The notes: generated from the sequence alone by a model not told the origin. Shown: positions 16,557 through 26,175, counted from the first letter of the stretch. The stretch: 64,000 bases of DNA from Flavobacteriales bacterium (GCA_027491075.1 JAIXWX010000034.1:124001-188000); one strand, 5' to 3'. A program made the numbers and translations.

Positions 16557-18602
16557 TTAGCGATTATCTTCGATATTCGCTTCTTCCTTGAATGAGTTGA
16601 ACACAGATGAAGAAGCACGATTCTGAAGTCCAGACATCATTTGATCTCTCTCCGTTGTGTAGTTATCAGAAGAAGTTCCTTCCATCAAGTCAGAAGTGCG
16701 TTGAATAACATATACACCGCCTTTTCCTTTGATGGGTGAGGAAATGAAATCCTTCTTGATTCCGAATGCAACGCCAATCACCTCATGCTCCTGCTGACTT
16801 ACACCACTGTTCGGTATGTTTCCGCTTCTCATGGTAACGTTTTCCGCTGTCTTCACAGTAGATTCTACAGCTTTTGCAATGTCTTCAAGAGACCCAGATT
16901 TCATCAATTCTACAAACTTCTCAGCTTTCTTTTCTTTGATCACTTCTTGCTTCACTCGATCGTAAACGTTTTCCAACGTAGGCACGCCATTTTCTTTCAC
17001 TTCTGTAAGAGCGGCAATGATATACTCATTGTCAATCATCATCGGTTGAGATACGTCACCTAAGTCTGCACCGTAAGCCCAAGAGACTACTGGAGAACCG
17101 TTTTGTAGTCCATTGATGGTGGTGCTGTTATTCTTTAAATTCTTAGCAGGCATAATAGGTGTGCCTCCGTTCAATGTATCAGCTGCTGCGCGGAAGCTAG
17201 CGGTATCGGCAAAGTTCAATGCGAAGTCATTCGCCTGTGAATAAGCTGACTTACGAGTTGATTGACTTGGCTGAATTGGACGCTCTATAACTGCAATTTG
17301 AGCAACTGCGAATTTCTGATCGGTAACCTCTACTACGTGTACCCCGAAGTCAGTCGTTACCAATTGAAGTGCACCAACTGCTCCTTTAAAGCACGCCTCT
17401 TCAAACTCCTTCACCATTGCACCCTTAGCAAACCAGCCCAAATCTCCACCGCTGTTCTTTGTTCCGTCTGTTCCAAAAGAAGCAGCCATCGCTTCGAAAT
17501 TCTTTTCCTTGGCAATTACGTTCTTGATAGAATCTGCTTTGGTTCTCGCCTTAGCAAGGTCTTCTGGATTCTTGCGGTCCGCCTTCACCAAAATGTGACG
17601 TGCTTTCACTGAGTCCAACTCACTCATGCGCTTGGTCACCTTAGCAATGTTATATTTTCCGTTCATCATGAACGGACCTAATACCTTGCCCAAAGAGTCT
17701 GTTGTGACTTGAGTATTGTATGGTTCTGGGAATCTATTGTTGTGATATTTCACCAATACTTGTCCACCTGGAGAGGTGTTTTCTGCGGCAAACGCAGAGT
17801 CATTCTTTGCAGTGCGGAAATTGGAACTTAGGGTTACCAACTCTTCTCTAATAGAAGCACTATCCAATGAGCTTGCACGAACAGGGAAGCGAATGTATTC
17901 AACACTTCTGCTTTTCTCTTGCTTGTAATCACGATCATTTTTGTGCTTGTTGTAATAAGCACGGATATCCGACTCATCAAAAGTAACCGTGCTGTCGGGA
18001 ATTTCAGCAAACGTCTTTACAACGTAGCTAATGTTCACTTTGTCCTGTGATTGTTTGAAAGACCACTTTCCATCGAGGTTGTTGGCAAATAAGCCTTTTT
18101 TAACCATGAGGTCGTACTTCTCTTTCATGCGCTTTTGGATGATCAATTCTTTCCAACCGATCGCACGGGGTGCTTCCATTCCATCGAAATTCGTTCTCAT
18201 CTGCTCTTTCATTGCAGTAGAGTCCTTTCCACCGTATATGGTTTGTTTTACATAAGGAGAAAGCATTGTACCAAAAACAATCTCATCGTATTCTTCATCG
18301 GTCACGGTAAGACCAAGAGCTTCAAACTCTTTGGTCATAAGCTTAGATTCCACCAGGTTATTCCATGTGTCATTGCTCAATGAAGATTCATTTCCAGAGT
18401 AATTGAAAAGAATTTTCTGCTTATCAACGGCAGACATCCACTCTTCAGCAGAGATAACATCACCATCTATTTCTCCGATATCGGCACTGCCGCCTCGAAG
18501 CCACTCTAATACTGCGCCGTTAACAAGAAAACCTATAAGGCTTATTCCTACGATTCCTATCAGAAGCCAACGCTGGTTTCTGATTTTTTCGATCATTGCC
18601 AT
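16557..18602 (-). CDS. PpiD/SurA-like peptidylprolyl isomerase
   Basis: 681 residues. An N-terminal membrane anchor (about 13-32, LLIGIVGISLIGFLVNGAVL) is followed by a SurA_N-type chaperone region beginning GEIDGDVISAEEW. A parvulin domain lies around 335-435 (KARHILVKAD, GGDLGWFAKGAMVKEFEEA, TTDFGVHVVEV), then a long C-terminal chaperone segment. It is expected to sit in the inner membrane with its bulk in the periplasm and help fold outgoing envelope proteins. Length and architecture fit the PpiD group of Bacteroidota. The N-terminus MAMIEK leaves two possible ATG starts six bases apart. The 101-base gap upstream shows no clear -7 box. Confidence 0.9.
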   Translation of the reverse strand: MAMIEKIRNQRWLLIGIVGISLIGFLVNGAVLEWLRGGSADIGEIDGDVISAEEWMSAVDKQKILFNYSGNESSLSNDTWNNLVESKLMTKEFEALGLTVTDEEYDEIVFGTMLSPYVKQTIYGGKDSTAMKEQMRTNFDGMEAPRAIGWKELIIQKRMKEKYDLMVKKGLFANNLDGKWSFKQSQDKVNISYVVKTFAEIPDSTVTFDESDIRAYYNKHKNDRDYKQEKSRSVEYIRFPVRASSLDSASIREELVTLSSNFRTAKNDSAFAAENTSPGGQVLVKYHNNRFPEPYNTQVTTDSLGKVLGPFMMNGKYNIAKVTKRMSELDSVKARHILVKADRKNPEDLAKARTKADSIKNVIAKEKNFEAMAASFGTDGTKNSGGDLGWFAKGAMVKEFEEACFKGAVGALQLVTTDFGVHVVEVTDQKFAVAQIAVIERPIQPSQSTRKSAYSQANDFALNFADTASFRAAADTLNGGTPIMPAKNLKNNSTTINGLQNGSPVVSWAYGADLGDVSQPMMIDNEYIIAALTEVKENGVPTLENVYDRVKQEVIKEKKAEKFVELMKSGSLEDIAKAVESTVKTAENVTMRSGNIPNSGVSQQEHEVIGVAFGIKKDFISSPIKGKGGVYVIQRTSDLMEGTSSDNYTTERDQMMSGLQNRASSSVFNSFKEEANIEDNR

Positions 18603-18703
18603 AAACTCTAGCTTATATAAATTTTGGAGTGCGAATATCGTAAATTGTCTTGAAACTTCGACAACAAACGCAATTAGTGAATTAAAATGTTGTAAATCAA
18701 TGT

Positions 18704-19987
18704 TTAATCATGGCTTCTCATCAGGGAAACCAGTTCAATCCTTGTGTTGCTGACCTTCAAAATAGTCAGTTTAAAGCCTTCTACCTCTATGATGGCGCCT
18801 TTTTCAGGAATGTCTTCATAATGGTGTAGGATCAGCCCCCCCAATGTGTCATATTGTTCATCGTTGACAGGGAGACCAAGATTATACTTATCATTGAGAT
18901 AATCGATTTCTAATCTTCCAGAAAACTCGAAATGGGAGGGACTCAATTCACGCTCGATAGTTTCGTCTTTATCATGCTCGTCCTCAATTTCACCAAATAT
19001 CTCCTCTACAATATCTTCCATGGTGATAATTCCAGCAGTACCACCAAACTCATCAACAACTACAGCCACACTGCGTTTGTTTTGTATGAAATTTTTCAAA
19101 ATATCATTGGCAGGCATTGGCTCAGGAATGATGCTTACAGGACGAAGGACATGCTGAATATGCTCGGGTTTTTTGAAAATCTCAAAGCTGTGAACATAAC
19201 CAATGATATGGTCAATATTTTCTCGAAATACTAGAATTTTTGAAAGCCTTGTTTCTATAAAAAGCTTTTTTAAATGATCGACGGTATCGGTAATTTCAAC
19301 GGCGACAATCTCGTTGCGCGGAACCAAACAATCGCGCGCTTTCACTTTTGAAAAATCTAAGGCGTTCTGAAAGATTTGAATTTCATGATCGAATTCCTTA
19401 GAACGATCAATATTTCCTGTGGCTTCAGTAAGGTAGTGGTCGAGATCAATTCTACCAAATTCAACTACTTCGTTGCTGCTTTTAGTTTTTAGAAAAATAC
19501 GCAAAAAAATATCACTGATGAAAGTAACTATCGTAGCAAATACCCAGAGCACACCATACCAAATCATCACAGGAATGGCCATATAATTGAGCCATCGATT
19601 TGGGTTGATGGAGAAAATTGCTTTAGGGATAAACTCACCGAAAATGAGTACAACGATGGTTGAAAGCAATGTTTGAGTCAATAACATTCCGTATTCACCT
19701 AACCAATGAGCAAATGAAGGCACGGTGGTTTCGAAAAGATCAATTATAGCATCGCCCATATATAAACCATAAATGACAAGCGCAATGTTGTTGCCAACGA
19801 GCATTGTGGCGATGTATGTCTTGGGATGCCGAACAAAATAACTGATTACCTCCGCTCCGAAAACGCCTTGCTTGCGATCGAGCTCGATTTTTAGTTTGTT
19901 GGATGTGATAAATGCAATCTCCATCCCACTTGAGAAGGCAGAGGCAATTAGCGATAGTATCACAATAAGCAGCCAACCAGAATCCAT
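18704..19987 (-). CDS. CNNM/CBS/CorC-domain membrane protein (hemolysin family)
   Basis: 427 residues. An N-terminal CNNM (DUF21) membrane domain with about four hydrophobic segments (ALVIYGLYMG, TLLSTIVVLIFGEFIPKAI) is followed by a CBS pair (about 205-325, MEDIVEEIFGEIEDEHD) and a C-terminal CorC_HlyC domain (FEFSGRLEIDYLNDKYNLGLP). The family includes magnesium/cobalt efflux proteins and the gliding protein GldE; gldD is not adjacent, so the gldE name is not justified. It lies at the distal end of the envelope operon. Confidence 0.85.
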   Translation of the reverse strand: MDSGWLLIVILSLIASAFSSGMEIAFITSNKLKIELDRKQGVFGAEVISYFVRHPKTYIATMLVGNNIALVIYGLYMGDAIIDLFETTVPSFAHWLGEYGMLLTQTLLSTIVVLIFGEFIPKAIFSINPNRWLNYMAIPVMIWYGVLWVFATIVTFISDIFLRIFLKTKSSNEVVEFGRIDLDHYLTEATGNIDRSKEFDHEIQIFQNALDFSKVKARDCLVPRNEIVAVEITDTVDHLKKLFIETRLSKILVFRENIDHIIGYVHSFEIFKKPEHIQHVLRPVSIIPEPMPANDILKNFIQNKRSVAVVVDEFGGTAGIITMEDIVEEIFGEIEDEHDKDETIERELSPSHFEFSGRLEIDYLNDKYNLGLPVNDEQYDTLGGLILHHYEDIPEKGAIIEVEGFKLTILKVSNTRIELVSLMRSHD

Positions 19988-20025
19988 CGCGACAAAGATA
20001 AGGATTCAGAAAAATTATGAAGGTT

Positions 20026-20220
20026 TTACTCTTGAGGTCGGTTCATTCTTTTCAACATCATGCGTCGAAAGAGGTACCAAACAAAAGCCACAACGGGAAC
20101 AAAGAAATTTGGAGCTCCTTCATCCCAACCATGTTTGTATACCATTACTAACGCATATATCAGAGAGGCTATGCTTACCGCTAACCAAAAATGTACGGCC
20201 ATTCTGTTGATATTTTCCAT
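20026..20220 (-). CDS. small membrane protein of unknown function
   Basis: 64 residues with two hydrophobic segments (FWLAVSIASLIYALVMVY and FFVPVVAFVWYLF) and a basic tail (RRMMLKRMNRPQE). The ATG used lies one base after the lptC stop; the longer frame to 20310 runs inside lptC and is discarded. Its position between lptC and the CNNM/CBS gene suggests an envelope role, but no family is recognised. Confidence 0.7.
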   Translation of the reverse strand: MENINRMAVHFWLAVSIASLIYALVMVYKHGWDEGAPNFFVPVVAFVWYLFRRMMLKRMNRPQE

Positions 20221-20221
20221 A

Positions 20222-20782
20222 TTACTCAGGTATTGGAGATTGACTTTCTTCAAAATAAATATCTCCCGTTGGTTGAAGAATCTTGTATTCGGTAAAGTTT
20301 TCGTTCGCAATCAAACCTTTTCCATAGAATACACCATATCCGCTAGTGATTTTTACAAATTGATCACTACTGATGCGGGCGCTATCTTGCTCATAAACCA
20401 GTCTTGAGGTTTCGAGTTTTTCACCTTTGGTATTTCCCAGTACCACATTTCCCCATGCAATCATTCTTTTTTCTTTTTGATAGAAAGTTCCTGCATCGCT
20501 TGCTAAAGAAGCAACCTCAACAAAGGCTGAGTCGAAAAACGTCATCTGCAATCCCCCAGTTGCCTCCACATAGGGGTTTTCTCCGCCATATTGATCTAAA
20601 CGCGCAGCATGAATTCTATTCTTAACGACTCCCTTCTCTGTAAATTCATACGTTGCATCCAAATTGGTTTGCAACGCTGAGGTGTTATCATCTGTAATGG
20701 CTCTGATTTCCTTCATGTCATTTTTACAAGAAGAAAATGAAAGTGTTATTACAGATCCATATAGAAGGATTTTCTTAATCAT
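20222..20782 (-). CDS. lptC: LPS export protein LptC, lipoprotein form
   Basis: 186 residues with a lipobox (SFSSC, Cys19). The beta-jellyroll pattern of LptC/OstA-type proteins is visible: NPYVEATGGLQMTFFD, MIAWGNVVLGNTKGEKLETSRL and ISSDQFVKITSGYGVFYGKGLIAN. LptC receives lipopolysaccharide from the LptBFG transporter and hands it to LptA across the periplasm. Bacteroidota often carry LptC as a lipoprotein, unlike the membrane-anchored E. coli form. It overlaps the end of the barrel-protein gene by 8 bases and is followed after one base by the small membrane protein. Confidence 0.85.
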   Translation of the reverse strand: MIKKILLYGSVITLSFSSCKNDMKEIRAITDDNTSALQTNLDATYEFTEKGVVKNRIHAARLDQYGGENPYVEATGGLQMTFFDSAFVEVASLASDAGTFYQKEKRMIAWGNVVLGNTKGEKLETSRLVYEQDSARISSDQFVKITSGYGVFYGKGLIANENFTEYKILQPTGDIYFEESQSPIPE

Positions 20783-22232
20783 ACTTTCTTTCTACAAACC
20801 ATGGATTCAAGAAGTGAGGCGTTAATGTGAAGCCGATATGCAAATGAATGAGCTCCTCTCTTAAAAGGTTGTTTTCAGTACTTCCACCTGTAGCGTATTC
20901 TACACCAAGGTTAAATCGCGAAGCACTTTTTGAAGACATGATTGGGACACTGAATCCAGCGGAAACGGCTTGTTGTTGAACTTGAATATCGTTAATCCGT
21001 AAATAAGAGTCAGTTTGACGCACCCCAAAGCGATAAGTGGTGCGTTCAAAAATGTTATTTGCTTCTTCTGTACCTTTTGGTGTGATTTCAAAACCAAGCC
21101 CGATGTGCTGAAAACGATCAAGTCCTGAGGAAGAGAAAGCATTGGTGAAACTACTTGAGAAATTGGACCAGTCTTGAATTCGGTATTCTGTATTTATGGT
21201 GATGACTTTTCCTTCAGTGCCAAGAATGAAAAGGCCTAGACCACCAGATATTCGCTGCGGTAAATCAAAAGTTCCTGTTTGTGTTGGAAGGCTAAATGTG
21301 GTATCGACTTCGGTTTCTATTTGGTTCGAAAAAAGATACATTTCAGCACTCTCTTCATAGCGAGCTTTCAATTTTGTTCCCGCTAAATAATTCAATCCCG
21401 CGGTAAGATATACTCCACTTTTGATTTTGCGTTGATCCCACTTCAAAGAGAGTGGCATCAAGTATTGAAGTCCGGCGTCGATATCAAAATCAAAAACGGT
21501 AAGTTTAGCGGTCTCCTTGGTGCCGTAAAAACGAGTGCTATTGAATTGTATTCTTCTTTCATTCCGGATATTCCCAAAGAAATAATTCACATTGAATCCA
21601 ACACTCAATTTGGGAGAAACCAAATACAGAGAGTCATTCACTTCGCGCACACGTTGATCACGGAGTACTTTGGCAGAACCTACTAAAGAATTGTCGTAAG
21701 GCACTTTTTTATATAATCGAAAGCTGCGTGCGCCACCTATCACAAGGCGATTGAAGCCACCACTGCCGTCATATCTGTTAATGGTTGACGTACTGTCATT
21801 GATCACGCTCGAGGAAGTGATGTTATATCCGACCGTAGAGTATGGAGTAACACCGATGACAAATCCCCAAGGGCTATTGCTTTTCTTGAAGGCGAAGGCA
21901 ACTTCTGAAACTTGACCAGACCTATAGGTTTCGCTTTCGGTGTCGCTGGAAATGGTTTGAAAAACACCCTTACCCCCCAATTGAAGAGTGGTGCGACCTA
22001 ATGTTGCATAGCTGGCGGGGTTGTACAAATTGATGTTGTTGGGATCCGCTACAACACTTGATACTCCTCCCATAGCGAAGTGATTGACACTTCCTGGAGG
22101 ATCAATGATACCAATTCCAAAACGCGAGTATGGATTGCTCATGGCCGATTGTGCTTGTGCTCCCAAAGTGGCCAATGTCAAGAAGAATAGACTAAAGTAC
22201 TTTCTCACTGAAATTGTATAAATAAATTTCAT
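20775..22232 (-). CDS. outer-membrane beta-barrel protein of the lptC operon
   Basis: 485 residues. Signal peptide ends LGAQA, leaving Gln. The mature start NPYSRFGIG is typical of a FadL-like Bacteroidota barrel family, with repeated amphipathic beta segments and a conserved LYNPASYATLGRTTLQLG region near the N-terminus. Cargo is unknown. The ATG at 22232 overlaps coaX by 41 bases; a GTG at 22208 would begin VRKYFSLFF, keep the signal peptide and reduce the overlap to 17, so the start is uncertain. Its 3' end overlaps lptC by 8 bases. Confidence 0.75.
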   Translation of the reverse strand: MKFIYTISVRKYFSLFFLTLATLGAQAQSAMSNPYSRFGIGIIDPPGSVNHFAMGGVSSVVADPNNINLYNPASYATLGRTTLQLGGKGVFQTISSDTESETYRSGQVSEVAFAFKKSNSPWGFVIGVTPYSTVGYNITSSSVINDSTSTINRYDGSGGFNRLVIGGARSFRLYKKVPYDNSLVGSAKVLRDQRVREVNDSLYLVSPKLSVGFNVNYFFGNIRNERRIQFNSTRFYGTKETAKLTVFDFDIDAGLQYLMPLSLKWDQRKIKSGVYLTAGLNYLAGTKLKARYEESAEMYLFSNQIETEVDTTFSLPTQTGTFDLPQRISGGLGLFILGTEGKVITINTEYRIQDWSNFSSSFTNAFSSSGLDRFQHIGLGFEITPKGTEEANNIFERTTYRFGVRQTDSYLRINDIQVQQQAVSAGFSVPIMSSKSASRFNLGVEYATGGSTENNLLREELIHLHIGFTLTPHFLNPWFVERKYD

Positions 22233-22947
22233 TCAACCCAATCAAGGTCAAATGACGGTCGGCAAAAATGGGACTTTTCAGCTTGCTCTCAAAATATAAG
22301 CTATCCCCACCAGTGATTAGGACGTTCAAAGGGTTGATTTCACTACAAAAAGATTGGATCATGGCATCAATCTCTCCCACCAACCCATTTTCAACTCCAC
22401 TTCTGATGCTGTCTGCTGTGGTTAATCCGATGATTTCAATCGGTTGAATACCATCCATCGGACTCAATAAAGGAAGTTTACCAGTGTGTTGGTGCAAAGC
22501 GGTATATCGCATGCGCAGTCCAGGCGAAATTGCGCCTCCTCTTATTGTGTTTTCTACAATAAGTGTATAGGTCACGCAGGTACCCATATCAATAACTAAA
22601 GTGGATGTCTGGGGGTAGAGGTAGGCTGCTGCGCAAGCATTTGCCAAGCGATCTCCACCAAGTGTGTGGGGTGTAAGGTATCCTATGGCCAACGGAATTT
22701 TCAGGGTAGAGTTGATATAACTCCAAGAACCCGTTGGAAAAGGAAGAGAAGAAATTCGTTGAGCGTCTGATCTTACGGAAGAAACAAAAACGGGAGTTTG
22801 ATCACTCACTCCTACAGGTGATTTCCAAATGCTTAATGCTGTGTCACTCAATCGAACACTATCAATGAGCGTTCTTCCTTGAAACCATGCGATTTTTGTT
22901 GAAGTATTTCCTTGGTCAATGACGATAAGTGAAACGGAGTTATTCAT
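22192..22947 (-). CDS. coaX: type III pantothenate kinase
   Basis: 251 residues. CoaX phosphorylates pantothenate, the first step of coenzyme A synthesis. ASKHA-fold motifs: DQGNTSTK (phosphate 1, residues 10-17), TLGGDRLANACAA (type III signature), VIDMGTCVTYT (phosphate 2) and GGAISPGLRMRYTAL. LITGGDSLYF lies near the end. It overlaps the upstream FN3 protein by 8 bases and the downstream barrel protein by up to 41, so it is read within the envelope operon. Confidence 0.95.
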   Translation of the reverse strand: MNNSVSLIVIDQGNTSTKIAWFQGRTLIDSVRLSDTALSIWKSPVGVSDQTPVFVSSVRSDAQRISSLPFPTGSWSYINSTLKIPLAIGYLTPHTLGGDRLANACAAAYLYPQTSTLVIDMGTCVTYTLIVENTIRGGAISPGLRMRYTALHQHTGKLPLLSPMDGIQPIEIIGLTTADSIRSGVENGLVGEIDAMIQSFCSEINPLNVLITGGDSLYFESKLKSPIFADRHLTLIGLNEIYLYNFSEKVL

Positions 22948-25060
22948 CTCTTCTGGATAATAGTGTTACCGTTCCTCTTCGCTCGATGGGCTTTCCTTTG
23001 CCGTCTTCGATGGTAATGAAATAAACGTAGGTTCCTTCTTGTACTTTCTCACCGTTCATAAAGCCGTCCCAAGGTGCATTGATGTCTGTAGTATCGTACA
23101 TCACATCTCCCCATCTGCTGTATATAATCATTCGATATTCGTCGAAGTTAGCAAAACTAATTATCGGCCCGAAAGTGTTATTAAAACCATCGATAACAAA
23201 CGCGTTTGGAACCCAAATCACCGGGTCCATGGAAAGACGGATTTCATTGGATCTAGCCAAGAAGTTATCCGGGAAATCTGTAGTTGAATTTGAAACGCAC
23301 TCAATCAGATAAAAGAAATCCCCTGGGCTCTGGGTCAACGAACTCACATCGTCTTCGTAATAATTAATGGTGCCGGGCAGGGTTTCAATCAACTCCTCGG
23401 GGCCTTCAAGACCTTTTCTGCGAATGATTCTGTACTCCAAAACTCCGCCAATCCAGCCCGTGTAGTCGCTCCATTGTAGTGCATTTACTTGGCGAGAACC
23501 GTAAGCGAAGCCACTCAAAAGAACACTGGTGCTTATTTCTGTTGTATCCACAATATCACCGCAAACATTGGTTACAATAGCTCTATAGTCGTAAGTGAAA
23601 AAATCCGTATCGACTCCTAAACTATCTCGATAAAAAAGCTCTGAACCTGTAGTATTGGTTAAGACAGTAATTTCGTCCCAATCGCTGCTTCCTACTTTTC
23701 GACGTTCAATAGAGTATACATGTTCTGTCCCTAATCCTTGTGTGAGTATAGAGATATCGATTTTGTTTTTCTCTGCCACCGTTACCACATTAATGTAATT
23801 ATAAGCGGGTGATGCGGGGTAAACTACGTTGACATTCTGAAGATTGCTAATAGAAAAATAGGTTTGACTGGCCGCGCCCATCGGTTCTGAAACGGCTCTA
23901 ACGTAATAGGAATTTATTCCACCAACGGGCACCAAGTGGTTGTAGGAAAGTTGATCCGGAGGCACTACTGCTATCAGGGTGAAAGGCTCTGTGCCAAATC
24001 GATGAAATACTTCATAAGAATTTACACCATTGGTCCATCCTTCAAAAGCAGACCAATTCACCTCTACGAAATCTTCACAGACACCATACGCAATGGACGG
24101 AAGAAATACAGATTTATTACAAATATCTGCCGCAGGACTCGTGTTAGGACTAGGGGGTACGCCACTATAGCAAGTGTCAATGGCTGCCAGAAGGTAACTC
24201 ACTGGCCCTGCAGCGGTGTTGGCGATGATATCTATAAACTGTGTGTTATTGTATCCAAAAACAGTATCAATCAAGGTAGTCACGCCATTGGGATTGCATC
24301 GGTAAACGATATAACCTTGGGTATCCGGAGAAGCGCTCGGTTCCCAAGAAATGACTGCATCGTTGGTTGTGTGATCAATGGAGACGCTAGTAATAAGAGG
24401 AATCGCCGGGGGAGTTAAATCGGTGAGCAATTCTCCTGCTATATTGCTAATGTGTGTGCATCCTCCAGGTGCTTGATAAGTCACTTGAAAGTTCAGCACA
24501 GCATTGCACACGCTTATTTCTTGAGAGAAAAACGTTGTTCCTTGGGGAAGGGTAGCAATAGTGCTAACGATGCCGTCATACTCCATAGTGAGTGTGTAAT
24601 TTCCGCCGTTGGCAATATTGGGAAATGGATTCTGCCAATCGATGAGCGCTAAACCTTGAGGAGCGCTACTTGGAGACACATCCAAGAACATGGTACAAAC
24701 GATTTCTGATGGTGGAGCAAGAGTGGGTATACCACCGACAAGGTACTCTAACTGAACATAGAAACAAAAATCCGATGATAATGCAGCAGCATTGTCTAAT
24801 GTGTAGGAGAGTGTATTAATACTGTTTACACTCGCCAATAAAGAAAATGGGGCAGCGCTGTTAATGGCGTCATAGAGGTGGTATGCTACGAATTGGCTTG
24901 AAGGAATGCCGGGGCTGTTCCAATTGATGACAATGTCCTCATTATTCACAGTTTGAAGACAGGTAATTTGAGTTGATTGCCCGATTCCCCTTGATGAAAA
25001 TAGGACTAGGAATACCATCCAAGGCACCACTAAAGTCGATATGGAAAGGCGATTGTTCAA
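22940..25060 (-). CDS. secreted FN3-repeat protein with type B T9SS sorting domain
   Basis: 706 residues. Signal peptide ends RGIG, then Gln. At least four fibronectin-III-like modules (for example LIDWQNPFPN, VISWEPSASPDTQGYIVYR, EVNWSAFEGWTNGVNSYEV, ALQWSDYTGWIGGVLEYRI). The last 90 residues are a gliding-motility-associated (CHU_C, type B) sorting domain: WVPNAFVIDGFNNTF, MIIYSRWGDVMYD, WDGFMNGEKVQEGTYVYFI. It is therefore likely exported by the type IX system and held at the surface. The frame begins with TTG; a perfect -7 box sits just upstream, so the transcript would have almost no leader. Confidence 0.85.
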   Translation of the reverse strand: MNNRLSISTLVVPWMVFLVLFSSRGIGQSTQITCLQTVNNEDIVINWNSPGIPSSQFVAYHLYDAINSAAPFSLLASVNSINTLSYTLDNAAALSSDFCFYVQLEYLVGGIPTLAPPSEIVCTMFLDVSPSSAPQGLALIDWQNPFPNIANGGNYTLTMEYDGIVSTIATLPQGTTFFSQEISVCNAVLNFQVTYQAPGGCTHISNIAGELLTDLTPPAIPLITSVSIDHTTNDAVISWEPSASPDTQGYIVYRCNPNGVTTLIDTVFGYNNTQFIDIIANTAAGPVSYLLAAIDTCYSGVPPSPNTSPAADICNKSVFLPSIAYGVCEDFVEVNWSAFEGWTNGVNSYEVFHRFGTEPFTLIAVVPPDQLSYNHLVPVGGINSYYVRAVSEPMGAASQTYFSISNLQNVNVVYPASPAYNYINVVTVAEKNKIDISILTQGLGTEHVYSIERRKVGSSDWDEITVLTNTTGSELFYRDSLGVDTDFFTYDYRAIVTNVCGDIVDTTEISTSVLLSGFAYGSRQVNALQWSDYTGWIGGVLEYRIIRRKGLEGPEELIETLPGTINYYEDDVSSLTQSPGDFFYLIECVSNSTTDFPDNFLARSNEIRLSMDPVIWVPNAFVIDGFNNTFGPIISFANFDEYRMIIYSRWGDVMYDTTDINAPWDGFMNGEKVQEGTYVYFITIEDGKGKPIERRGTVTLLSRRDE

Positions 25061-25067
25061 ACGTTTG

Positions 25068-25075
25068 CAAAGATA
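25068..25075 (-). promoter_or_regulatory. candidate -7 box for the envelope operon
   Basis: TATCTTTG on the minus strand is an exact match to TAnnTTTG and ends seven bases before the TTG start at 25060. A 6-bp hairpin CTCCCG/CGGGAG (25084-25089 with 25095-25100) lies where the -33 contact would be and could be an operator or the end of the upstream transcript. Confidence 0.45.
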
Positions 25076-25151
25076 GGATGAGCCTCCCGCACAACGGGAG
25101 AGTATTCTATATATTTCACTAAATAAAACCCTAATAGGTTGCTTGGTGCAA

Positions 25152-26105
25152 CTAATTTATTTTCAGTCTTTCTAGTGATGTGGTCTTGAGAAGTTGAGTG
25201 TATTCTTCTACAATTTCTTTGACAACATCTCCGGCGGGCTTAATTTCATTGATATAAGCTGAAATTTGACCAATTTCGAGTTCACCCTCTTCCATATCTC
25301 CTTCGCACATTCCCCTTTTGGCTCTTCCTCTACCCAATAGGCTTTGCAGTTCATCTGTTCCTGCATCTTGTTCATAGGCTGCCATGACATCGTTGAAAAA
25401 CTTATTTTTAAGCAGTCGAACTGGTGTTAGTTCTTTTAATGTGAGCAGCGTATCCCCTTCATTGGCGTGAATTATCTTTTCTTTGAAGGCTTGATGTGCG
25501 CTCGATTCTGGAGTTGTTACGAATCTTGATCCAACTTGAACACCATCTGCCCCAAGAATCATTGCAGCAAGCATGGTTTTTCCCGTACCAATGCCACCAG
25601 CGGCAATCAATGGCAAATGAATGGCTTGTCTTACTTGCGGAATAAGGCACATCGTGGTGGTTTCTTCCCTTCCATTGTGCCCGCCAGCTTCGAATCCTTC
25701 CGCAACGACTGCATCACAGCCGGAATCCTGGGCTTTCAAAGCAAATTTTGCACTAGATACGACGTGTACTACTTTGATCCCTTCATTTTTGAGAATGCTG
25801 GTCCATGTTTTTGGATTTCCAGCAGAGGTAAACACGATGGGAACTTTTTCCTCGATAATTGTTTGGATGTGTTGGTCGATGTCAGGATATAGCAAGGGCA
25901 GATTTACTCCGAAAGGTTGTTTCGTGGCGCTCTTGCATTTTTGTATTTGTTCTTTTAGAACTTCAGGGTACATCGAGCCGGCGCCCAAAAGGCCCAGACC
26001 TCCTGCGTTGCTAACCGCCGAAGCCAATTCCCACCCACTGCACCAAATCATTCCAGCCTGTACAATGGGGTAACGTATTGCAAACAATTGCGTAATAGGA
26101 TTCAT
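25152..26105 (-). CDS. nitronate monooxygenase family flavoprotein
   Basis: 317 residues of a FMN-binding TIM barrel. Motifs: YPIVQAGMIW at the N-terminus, AVSNAGGLGLLGAG, GCDAVVAEGFEAGGHNG with the catalytic His of nitronate monooxygenases, PLIAAGGIGTGKTMLAAMILGADGVQVGSRF for the phosphate site. It oxidises alkyl nitronates; the related FabK enoyl-ACP reductases share the fold and cannot be wholly excluded. It is probably a separate transcription unit, 91 bases upstream of the envelope operon. Confidence 0.85.
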   Translation of the reverse strand: MNPITQLFAIRYPIVQAGMIWCSGWELASAVSNAGGLGLLGAGSMYPEVLKEQIQKCKSATKQPFGVNLPLLYPDIDQHIQTIIEEKVPIVFTSAGNPKTWTSILKNEGIKVVHVVSSAKFALKAQDSGCDAVVAEGFEAGGHNGREETTTMCLIPQVRQAIHLPLIAAGGIGTGKTMLAAMILGADGVQVGSRFVTTPESSAHQAFKEKIIHANEGDTLLTLKELTPVRLLKNKFFNDVMAAYEQDAGTDELQSLLGRGRAKRGMCEGDMEEGELEIGQISAYINEIKPAGDVVKEIVEEYTQLLKTTSLERLKIN

Positions 26106-26144
26106 GCCTCAAAACTAATGTGGATAGAGGTTTTAAAATAAGAT

Positions 26145-26175
26145 TTGGCAGATTAATATGAAAAATCTACTTTAG
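26145..26175 (+). promoter_or_regulatory. candidate promoter of the DUF6089-type gene
   Basis: TTG at 26145-26147 and TACTTTAG at 26168-26175 are spaced by 20 bases, the expected distance between -33 and -7 elements in Bacteroidota. The ATG follows 35 bases after the -7 box. TACTTTAG is identical to the element before the gene at 22. Confidence 0.5.

Noticed and set aside
18704-19987. naming the CNNM/CBS protein GldE
   Set aside because: Domain order fits, but gldD and the other usual neighbours are absent, so paralogous CorC-type proteins are equally likely.
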